Shown: positions 6,881-11,944 of the stretch, piece after piece | Layout: every line of letters begins with the position of its first letter | Numbering within the stretch: the first letter of the stretch is position 1 | NCBI GenBank assembly: GCA_035656495.1 | Contig: DASRSL010000264.1 | Location: 1-11,944, forward strand | Direction of reading: 5' to 3' | DNA length: 11,944 nt | DNA from: Roseiarcus sp035656495 | Lineage (GTDB): Bacteria > Pseudomonadota > Alphaproteobacteria > Rhizobiales > Beijerinckiaceae | The notes under the pieces: model-generated | Told to the model about the DNA's origin: nothing | Seen by the model: only the letters and a program-made list of their open reading frames with translations | Database searches by the model: none | Translations under genes and position numbers: made by a program

Positions 6881-7803
6881 GCCGCCCGTCCCACCAGGTC
6901 GACGAAAATGTCCTCGAGGCTGGTCGACGTCGTTTCCAGGTCCTTGAAATCGACGCCGAGCTCGGCCAGGCGTCGGAGCAGCCTCGGCACGCCGTCGTCC
7001 TCGGCCGACGCGTCAAAACGGTAGCTGAGCTTGTGGCCGTCGTCCTCGAGCTCGATCGGCCAGCCGGCGAGCTCGGCCGGCAGCTCGGGCAGGGGATGTT
7101 GCAACGAAAGCGTGAGGCGCCGTTTGCCGAGCTTGCGCATGAGCCGGGCCTTGTCCTCGACGAGGATGATGCGGCCCTCGTTGATGACGCCGACCCGGTC
7201 GGCCATCTCCTCGGCCTCCTCGATATAGTGGGTGGTGAGGATCACGGTGACGCCTCCGTCGCGCAGCCTGCGCACCAACGCCCACATGTCGCGGCGGAGA
7301 TTGACATCGACGCCGGCGGTCGGCTCGTCGAGGAATAGAACGGCGGGCTCGTGGGCGAGCGCCTTGGCGATCATCACCCGCCGCTTCATGCCGCCCGACA
7401 ATTCGACGACGCGCGAGTTGCGCTTGTCCCACAGCGAGAGGTCACGCAAAAGGCGCTCGACGAATGCCGGATCGGGCGGCCGGCCGAACAGGCGTCGGCT
7501 GAACGACGCCGTCGCCCAGACGGTGGAGAAGATGTCGAGGGCGATCTCCTGCGGCACGAGGCCCACCTTCGCGCGCGCCGCGCGGTAATCGCGCGTGACG
7601 TCATAGCCGTCGACCAGCGCTTCGCCGGACGTCATCGACACCGTGCCGCAGATGACGCCGATCAGTGTCGTCTTGCCCGCGCCGTTGGGGCCGAGGAGCG
7701 CGAAGATCTCGCCCCTTTCGATCGAAAGATCGACCGCATCGAGCGCGAGTTGGCCCGTCGCATAGCGCTTGGTGACGGCGGCGACGGAGATCATCGGCGG
7801 CAT
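6877..7803 (-). CDS. ABC transporter ATP-binding protein (YadG-like)
   Basis: A 308-residue ATPase subunit that powers the adjacent permease. It has a Walker A motif GPNGAGKTT (38-46), Q-loop VPQE (about 83-86), signature LSGGMKRR (135-142), Walker B AVLFLDEP (154-161), D-loop AGVD and H-loop H192 (TTHYIEEAEEM). The last 80 or so residues after the nucleotide-binding domain (from about 225) form the extra C-terminal region seen in YadG/NodI/DrrA-type ATPases, ending SLEDIFVDLVG. I use ATG 7803; an in-frame ATG at 7794 is an alternative, and neither has a strong ribosome-binding site. The gene is first in a two-gene unit with the permease. A 203-bp gap containing two back-to-back hairpins separates it from the upstream gene. 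Confidence 0.92.
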   Translation of the reverse strand: MPPMISVAAVTKRYATGQLALDAVDLSIERGEIFALLGPNGAGKTTLIGVICGTVSMTSGEALVDGYDVTRDYRAARAKVGLVPQEIALDIFSTVWATASFSRRLFGRPPDPAFVERLLRDLSLWDKRNSRVVELSGGMKRRVMIAKALAHEPAVLFLDEPTAGVDVNLRRDMWALVRRLRDGGVTVILTTHYIEEAEEMADRVGVINEGRIILVEDKARLMRKLGKRRLTLSLQHPLPELPAELAGWPIELEDDGHKLSYRFDASAEDDGVPRLLRRLAELGVDFKDLETTSTSLEDIFVDLVGRAA

Positions 7804-7909
7804 GGACTGTCTTTCGGTCGGGAATGCAGGCGGGACGCTGCCGAGGCGACCTATTTAGGCGGGATGGGCGCGGCCGTCGACCTCGAGGGCGCTGAATCCG
7901 GCCTGCAGT

Positions 7910-7946
7910 GCGCGGTCGCCGACCGCGCCGGGCGCTCAACGAGCGC
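7910..7946. other. two back-to-back perfect hairpins in the intergenic gap
   Basis: Hairpin A: GCGCGGTC (7910-7917), loop GCC, GACCGCGC (7921-7928). Hairpin B: GCGCTC (7932-7937), loop AAC, GAGCGC (7941-7946). Only three bases separate them and all pairs are perfect. They lie about 60 bp beyond the stop of the small secreted protein and about 105 bp before the ABC ATPase start, both on the minus strand. No T-run follows on either strand, so a simple intrinsic terminator is not evident. They may be a processing or attenuation structure, or a Rho-independent end without a U-tract. Confidence 0.4.
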
Positions 7947-8006
7947 GCCCTATCAGTGCGCTTCGGGCAGGAAAGGATCAATGCGGCCTTCGCCGGCCTT
8001 GAATCT

Positions 8007-8333
8007 TCAAAAGTTCATCGGCACGAAGAAGCAATAGACGATCGACTGGTTCCCGCCCGCGCCATCGCGGTAGAAGATCCAGTAGTCGCCGTCCTGGCTC
8101 GGCAGGGCGTCCTTGGCCGGGATGCGGTAGCGGTAGCCGTCGACCATGTAATAGTCGTCCGAGACGCGATGGACCTGATCGGGCGTCAGATGGTGCGCGT
8201 CGGCGGGACCGCAGCAGGCGGCCTTGATCCAGGTCGGCACGGCGTCTCCATTCGCCCAAACTTCGTGGGCTTCCGCGGAGCCGCGGACGACGGCGCCCGC
8301 CAGGATCACGGATAAAACCAACGCCTCCTTCAT
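8007..8333 (-). CDS. conserved small secreted protein with a Cys-Cys motif, function unknown
   Basis: A 108-residue protein. ATG 8333 opens with MKEALVLSVILAGAVVRGSAEA, a signal peptide with an AxA-like cleavage site near residue 22. The mature part has WIKAACCGPADAHHL (C40 and C41), then Asp/Tyr-rich segments (SDDYYMVDGYRYRIPAKDALPSQDGDYWIFYRDG) and SIVYCFFVPMNF at the C-terminus (third Cys, C101). From memory, proteins with this CCGPADAH...LTP(D/E)QV...YRIP...LPSQDG(D/S)YWIFYR...YCFF pattern are common in Rhizobiales and carry no assigned function. The frame stays open upstream to 9176, but that part is antisense to parC and is not coding. The gene is divergent from parC across 222 bp. Gene call confident, role unknown. 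Confidence 0.8.
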   Translation of the reverse strand: MKEALVLSVILAGAVVRGSAEAHEVWANGDAVPTWIKAACCGPADAHHLTPDQVHRVSDDYYMVDGYRYRIPAKDALPSQDGDYWIFYRDGAGGNQSIVYCFFVPMNF

Positions 8334-8488
8334 TCTGCGCCCTGCGGTTTCGAGCCTGAACGCCGCTCTCGGCGGCCGGTTCCCCGCCTCCGACAGATTG
8401 GTTAAGGCTGCATCCCGGCGAAACAGTGAAAGCTGGTTAACGCAACGCCTTCGGCAAATCGCCGGGCGGAAGGGTCGCAGCGGATGGC

Positions 8489-8515
8489 GGCGGCGCTGCT
8501 CCGCCGAGCGCCGCC
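8489..8515 (+). other. 9-bp stem-loop in the parC leader
   Basis: GGCGGCGCT (8489-8497) pairs perfectly with AGCGCCGCC (8507-8515) around a nine-base loop and ends 40 bases before the parC ATG. GC-rich sequence makes chance pairing easier, so its significance is uncertain. It could affect parC translation or be an upstream transcript end. Confidence 0.3.
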
Positions 8516-8555
8516 AGCGCTTGCCGCGACTCAGCCTACGCGGTAACCGGAGATC

Positions 8556-10805
8556 ATGGCCAAAGCCGTGTCCCCGCCTCCGCCGCCGCCTCTGGCCCCG
8601 ATCGACGTCAGCCTGCGCGACGCCCTCGAGGAGCGCTATCTCGCCTACGCCCTTTCGACCATCATGGGCCGGGCGCTGCCTGACGCGCGCGACGGCCTCA
8701 AGCCGGTCCATCGGCGCATCCTCTACGGCATGCATATCCTGAGGCTCGATCCCGGCGCGGCGTTCAAGAAGTGCGCCAAGATCGTCGGCGACGTGATGGG
8801 CTCGTTCCATCCGCACGGCGACCAGGCGATCTACGAGGCCCTGGTGCGCCTCGCCCAGGACTTCGCGTCCCGCTATCCGCTCATCGAGGGCCAAGGCAAC
8901 TTCGGCAACATCGACGGCGACAACGCCGCCGCCTACCGCTACACCGAAGCCCGCATGACCGACGTCGCGCGCCTCCTGATGGAGGGCGTCGAGGAGGATT
9001 CGGTCGACTGGCGCGACAATTACTCCGGCGACGCCAAAGAGCCGATCGTCATGCCCTCGGCCGTGCCGAACCTGCTCGCCAACGGCGCGCAGGGCATCGC
9101 CGTCGGCATGGCGACCTCGATTCCGCCGCACAACATCGCCGAGCTCTGCGACGCGGCGCTCTATCTGATCGCCCATCCGGCGGCCGAGACGGAGGCGCTC
9201 ACGGACTTCGTGCAGGGGCCCGACTTTCCGACAGGCGGCGTCGTGATCGACGGAAAGGCCGCGATCGTCGAGACCTACCGGACCGGGCGCGGCGCCTTTC
9301 GCCTGCGCGCCCGCTGGGAGAGGGAGGATCTCGGCCGCGGCGGCTGGGCCGCGGTCGTCACCGAAATCCCCTACGGCGTGCAGAAGTCCCGCCTAATCGA
9401 ACAGATCGCCAATTTGCTCAACGAGCGCAAGCTTCCGCTGCTCGCCGACATCCGCGACGAATCGACCGAGGACGTGCGCATCGTGCTCGAGCCGAGAAGC
9501 CGAGCGGTCGAGCCCGAGACGCTGATGGAGTCGCTCTTCAGGCTCAGCGAGCTCGAGACGCGCGTTGCGGTCAACATGAACGTGCTGGTCGACGGGATCA
9601 CTCCGAAGGTCGTGTCGCTCCGCGAGGCTCTCAAGCAATGGCTCGACCACCGCCGCGTCGTGCTCGTTCGCCGCTCGCGCTGGCGTCTCGCTGCGATCGA
9701 CAAGCGGCTCGAGCTGCTCGCCGGCATGATCGTCGTCTTCCTCAACCTCGACGAGGTCATCCGCATCATTCGCGAGGAAGACGACGCGAAGGAGGCGCTC
9801 AAGAGTCGCTTCGGTCTCACCGAGCCGCAGGTCGTCTACATCCTCGACACGCGCCTGAGGAGCCTGCGCCGGCTCGAGGAGATGGCGCTGCGCAAGGAGC
9901 AGGACGATCTCCGCAAGGAGAAGGCGTCGATCGAGGCGCTGCTCGGGAGCGAGAAGAAGCAGTGGCAGGTGATCGCGGTCGAGGTCCGCGACGTCAGAAA
10001 GAAGTTCGGCCCGGACACGAGGCTCGGCCGCAGGCGCACCGGCTTCGAGGCGGCGCCGGACCTCGCCGCCGGTCTCGCCGAAGCGATGATCGAGCGCGAG
10101 CCCCTGACCGTCGTCGTTTCGCAGAAGGGCTGGGTCCGCGCGCTCAAAGGCCAGGTCGCCGACCTTTCGGGAGCCGCGTTCAAGGCCGACGACGCCCTCG
10201 CGACGTCGTTCTTCGCCGAGACGACCTCGAAAATCCTGGCGCTCGCGAGCGACGGCAAGGTGTTCACCGTCGACGCGTCGAAGCTGCCGGGCGGGCGCGG
10301 GCAGGGCGAGCCGATCCGGCTCATGGCCGACATCGACGAGACCGCCGCCATCGTCGCCGTCTGGGCCCATACGCCGGGCGCGAAGCGGCTCATCGTCGCC
10401 TCCGACGGCGCCGGCTTCATCGTCGGCGAGGACGATCTCGTGTCCTCGACCCGCAAGGGGCGCTCCGTGCTCAACGTGAGCGGCAAGACGAGGGCGGCGC
10501 TGATCGTCCCGGCGGAGGGCGACCATGTCGCCGTGATCGGGGAGAACCGCAAGCTTTTGGTGTTCCCGGCCTCGCAGCTCAACGCAATGGCGCGCGGCAA
10601 GGGCACGCGGCTGCAGCGCTACAAGGACGGTGGCGTGTCCGACGCCAAGGTGTTCGCCATCGCCGAGGGCCTGACCTGGCGGGATTCAGCCGGGCGCGTC
10701 TTCACCGTCGCCCGGCCCGAGCTCGACCCGTGGATCGGCAATCGCGCCGAGGCGGGCCGTCTGCCGCCGAAGGGTTTTCCGAAGAACAACCGGTTCGAGG
10801 GGTAG
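8556..10805 (+). CDS. parC: DNA topoisomerase IV subunit A
   Basis: The 749-residue DNA-cleaving subunit of topoisomerase IV, which with ParE unlinks daughter chromosomes. The breakage-reunion domain runs from about residue 16 to 500: it has the GRALPDARDGLKPVHRRILY start of type IIA A subunits, HPHGD (85-89), and GNFGNIDGDNAAAYRYTEAR with catalytic tyrosine Y129 preceded by R128. A coiled-coil stretch rich in Lys, Glu and Arg follows (about 440-475), then a beta-pinwheel C-terminal domain with several similar blades (for example VVSQKGWVRALKG, LALASDGKVFTVDASKLPGGRGQGEPI, VASDGAGFIVGEDDL). The gene is ParC rather than GyrA by length (about 750, not 880-900) and by the divergent blades without a clear GyrA box. 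ATG 8556 has GGAG at 8549-8552, rather close. The residue matching the quinolone-contact Ser of E. coli ParC (S80) is Gln90; the acidic partner is E94. parE is not in view. Confidence 0.95.
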   Translation: MAKAVSPPPPPPLAPIDVSLRDALEERYLAYALSTIMGRALPDARDGLKPVHRRILYGMHILRLDPGAAFKKCAKIVGDVMGSFHPHGDQAIYEALVRLAQDFASRYPLIEGQGNFGNIDGDNAAAYRYTEARMTDVARLLMEGVEEDSVDWRDNYSGDAKEPIVMPSAVPNLLANGAQGIAVGMATSIPPHNIAELCDAALYLIAHPAAETEALTDFVQGPDFPTGGVVIDGKAAIVETYRTGRGAFRLRARWEREDLGRGGWAAVVTEIPYGVQKSRLIEQIANLLNERKLPLLADIRDESTEDVRIVLEPRSRAVEPETLMESLFRLSELETRVAVNMNVLVDGITPKVVSLREALKQWLDHRRVVLVRRSRWRLAAIDKRLELLAGMIVVFLNLDEVIRIIREEDDAKEALKSRFGLTEPQVVYILDTRLRSLRRLEEMALRKEQDDLRKEKASIEALLGSEKKQWQVIAVEVRDVRKKFGPDTRLGRRRTGFEAAPDLAAGLAEAMIEREPLTVVVSQKGWVRALKGQVADLSGAAFKADDALATSFFAETTSKILALASDGKVFTVDASKLPGGRGQGEPIRLMADIDETAAIVAVWAHTPGAKRLIVASDGAGFIVGEDDLVSSTRKGRSVLNVSGKTRAALIVPAEGDHVAVIGENRKLLVFPASQLNAMARGKGTRLQRYKDGGVSDAKVFAIAEGLTWRDSAGRVFTVARPELDPWIGNRAEAGRLPPKGFPKNNRFEG

Positions 10806-10809
10806 AGCG

Positions 10810-10852
10810 GCGGCCAGAGCGGAAGGCCGCGTCGGGGCGATCTCAAAGAGAT
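10810..10852 (+). terminator. possible parC transcript end: two small hairpins without a clear T-run
   Basis: GCGGCC (10810-10815) pairs with GGCCGC (10825-10830) around a nine-base loop, starting four bases past the parC stop. ATCTC-AAA-GAGAT (10840-10852) follows. Both are perfect but short, and neither is followed by a run of T, so only a weak terminator call is possible. Confidence 0.25.
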
Positions 10853-11193
10853 AAGGCCATACGCTCGCCCGCCGCGTGCGTTCTGAGCAGCCGCGATCGG
10901 CGACATGTCCGCCACCGCGGCGGACTCTGAGAATAGACTCTCGAGCGTTTTTCAAGAAGGACCCGGTCGCCTGAACTTGAAGGTTAGGGCCTGTCCCGAC
11001 AAGACGAACCGAGCCCCCTCATCGTGTCCCGCCAGGCTGGCCGGAAACGGGAGCCGGATCAAAAATTTTCTTGACAAGCTCGTAGCTTTATGTTCTTGTT
11101 ATTCTACGAAGAATCGCCCCTGTCCATTCCCCGAACGCGCCGAATCCTGCGCGCAGGTTTGCTCCCTTGCAGCCTGTAGCGTTGTGCGCCGAG

Positions 11194-11263
11194 GGAAGGC
11201 CTTTTTTGAGTTGATGGCGCTGAACCGCGCCGACCGGGCGTCACGAGTGTTTTTAGGCCTTCC
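11194..11263. repeat. 9-bp inverted repeat with T-runs next to both arms
   Basis: GGAAGGCCT (11194-11202) and its exact reverse complement AGGCCTTCC (11255-11263) are 52 bases apart. The left arm runs into six T (11202-11207); a run of T (11250-11254) precedes the right arm. It may be a remnant of a small mobile element or a long-loop hairpin. No target-site duplication is obvious. Confidence 0.3.
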
Positions 11264-11423
11264 AGGCCGGCCCATTTAGCCAGTAAAATCTTTGATGATA
11301 CTACGTTTTCGACGGAAATTTCCGGAAGGAATTTGAAGGGAAATTGAAGTTTTTGCAGTATTTGGAAACCTGGGCGGAAACTTTCGGAAATCTTTCGAAG
11401 CTTTGGCCGCGGGGAAGGCACCG

Positions 11424-11451
11424 CCCGCGGTGGCGCAGACGGTAGAGCGCC
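11424..11451 (+). other. 5' tRNA-half look-alike (acceptor strand plus D-arm), no tRNA body
   Basis: Seven bases (11424-11430) are followed by TG, then a D-stem GCGC (11433-11436), loop AGACGGTAGA containing the GG of positions 18-19, and GCGC (11447-11450). This spacing is that of a tRNA 5' half. After it the pattern fails: the next bases form no five-pair anticodon stem and no GGTTCRA T-loop follows within 100 bases. It is therefore a fragment or a coincidence, not a working tRNA. Confidence 0.3.
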
Positions 11452-11528
11452 ATGCTCGTCTATCAGTTGTACTGGGTTGCGCGACACATTTTTGTCTTAT
11501 TCAATCGATTTTATTTATTTAACCATAG

Positions 11529-11556
11529 TTGCCACTAGATTAATTGCCGTCATATT
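11529..11556 (+). promoter_or_regulatory. candidate promoter for the BON gene
   Basis: TTGCCA (11529-11534), a 16-base spacer and CATATT (11551-11556) sit in an AT-rich block about 145 bases before the BON start codon. The match is moderate (4 of 6 at -10) and rests on consensus alone. I looked for a GGAAC-N16/17-GTT general-stress (EcfG-type) promoter and found only a lone GGAAC at 11571. Confidence 0.22.
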
Positions 11557-11699
11557 GATCAGGATCCAAGGGAACGGGGCACTGCGGGGTTAGAAGGCGG
11601 CTGTTCGGCTCATGGAGCTGCGCCGAGCGTGGGGGCTGTCTCTGAATGTTCGACCCGAATTTGCATGTGGCACGATGTTCAAGGCAAGGGAGGAGGGCC

Positions 11700-11939
11700 A
11701 TGGCGGATATTCGCGCTGAGGTTGCGAATGCGCTTCATTGGACTCTCGCTGTCCCCCGTCACAGGGTGAGAGCGGAAGTCAGCGACGGCTTGGTCACGTT
11801 GTACGGAGTGGTGGAGCGGGCCTACCAGAGGTCCTGCGCGGAGGCGAGCGTGCTCAGGGTTCCCGGCGTGATCGGCGTCCGCAACGAAATCGCCGTACGC
11901 GCCGCGGAAGCGGCCAATCAGCCGGCCTTGCAGAGCTAG
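11700..11939 (+). CDS. single BON-domain protein
   Basis: A 79-residue protein that is essentially one BON domain, a small alpha/beta fold found in envelope-maintenance and osmotic-shock proteins (OsmY family) and thought to bind phospholipid or other hydrophobic ligands. Typical features are AEVANALHW, then HRVRAEVSDGLVTLYGVVERAYQRSCAEASVLRVPGVIGVRNEIAV, with the conserved G-x-V-x-L-x-G and GV-x-x-V-x-N positions. I choose ATG 11700 because GGGAGGAGGG (11688-11697) sits just before it and the domain begins at once. The frame is open to ATG 11646, but those 18 residues have no site or similarity. It has no signal peptide, so it is probably cytoplasmic, unlike OsmY. Rhizobial relatives often carry two or three BON copies, so this one-copy form is short. 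Confidence 0.8.
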   Translation: MADIRAEVANALHWTLAVPRHRVRAEVSDGLVTLYGVVERAYQRSCAEASVLRVPGVIGVRNEIAVRAAEAANQPALQS

Positions 11940-11944
11940 CGCGC

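Larger units (their letters stand above)
10853..11699. other. gene-poor stretch of about 850 bp before the BON gene
   Basis: I find no convincing gene here. Two overlapping frames (10905-11279 on plus, 11104-11487 on minus) have no family look, no ribosome-binding site that I trust and odd composition. The stretch holds a TTGACA hexamer (11071-11076) with no good -10 at 16-18 bases; a 9-bp inverted repeat (11194-11202 and 11255-11263); an AT-rich block with repeated GGAAA words and a 12-bp palindrome CGGAAATTTCCG (11313-11324); a 5' tRNA-half look-alike (11424-11451); and a second AT-rich block (about 11478-11565). The swings in composition against a GC-rich background suggest old inserted or decayed sequence. 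Confidence 0.5.

Noticed and set aside
8334..9176. N-terminal extension of the small secreted protein's frame to 389 residues
   Set aside because: The extension is antisense to parC and would bury the signal peptide that begins at 8333.
9393..10526. 377-residue minus-strand frame inside parC
   Set aside because: Antisense shadow of parC; low-complexity Arg/Leu/Asp/Glu composition typical of such shadows.
8771..10930. 719-residue open frame on the plus strand
   Set aside because: It is a +1-frame shadow of parC, very Arg-rich with no recognisable motif; high GC keeps stops rare.
11071..11105. sigma-70 promoter at TTGACA (11071)
   Set aside because: The -35 is perfect, but no acceptable -10 lies 16-18 bases on; TATGTT is at 12 and TATTCT at 23 bases.
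10905..11279. 124-residue plus-strand frame after parC
   Set aside because: No ribosome-binding site, no domain, and cysteine- and arginine-rich random-looking composition; it spans the inverted repeat and the TTGACA region.
11104..11487. 127-residue minus-strand frame before the BON gene
   Set aside because: It overlaps the previous frame and crosses the AT-rich block and the tRNA-like fragment. I considered a transposase remnant but saw no DDE or HTH motif.
11424..11500. complete tRNA gene
   Set aside because: Only the acceptor 5' strand and D-arm fit; there is no anticodon stem pairing and no T-arm.
1..11944. CRISPR array, prophage, complete insertion sequence, toxin-antitoxin pair or other defence system
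   Set aside because: No regularly spaced repeats, no integrase or transposase, and no small gene pair of that kind was found on either strand.

Overview
The window is GC-rich (roughly two thirds G+C by eye) and reads as a chromosomal stretch of an alphaproteobacterium. The order Hyphomicrobiales (Rhizobiales) is likely, for example a methylotroph-type or Beijerinckiaceae-like lineage. That placement is inferred from the style of the proteins: a ParC with HPHGDQ in its resistance-determining region, an OprB-type porin, DUF2380-like secreted domains, a BON protein, and a short secreted protein with a Cys-Cys motif. I cannot name the genus.

Layout, left to right. Bases 2-703 (+): the C-terminal part of MsrQ, the membrane heme subunit of the periplasmic methionine sulfoxide reductase. 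Its end overlaps the end of a convergent OprB-family porin gene (693-2275, -), whose signal peptide and barrel lie in different reading frames. Just upstream of the porin on the same strand is xth (exonuclease III, 2336-3115). Divergent from xth are a HAD hydrolase (3364-4086, +), a stand-alone cyclic-nucleotide-binding protein (4268-4723, +) and a secreted protein with two DUF2380-like domains in tandem (4995-5966, +). A convergent gap at 5967-6109 carries two inverted REP-type hairpins. Next comes a YadG/YadH-like ABC exporter pair on the minus strand (6110-7803, 4-bp overlap), then a small secreted protein (8007-8333, -). That gene is divergent from parC (8556-10805, +), the topoisomerase IV A subunit. 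After parC there is an 894-bp stretch with no convincing gene. It contains hairpins, an inverted repeat, AT-rich blocks and a 5' tRNA-half look-alike. The window closes with a one-domain BON protein (11700-11939, +).

How the genes work together: most are independent housekeeping or envelope genes. The only clear functional unit is the ABC ATPase plus permease. xth and the porin are 60 bp apart on one strand and may be co-transcribed. MsrQ should act with an MsrP encoded to the left of the window. I see no phage, CRISPR array, complete insertion sequence or defence system, and no convincing new multi-gene system. The observations most worth a second look are the porin frameshift, a possible coupled leader ORF before the porin, the double DUF2380 protein, the REP pair, and the gene-poor patchwork region before the BON gene.
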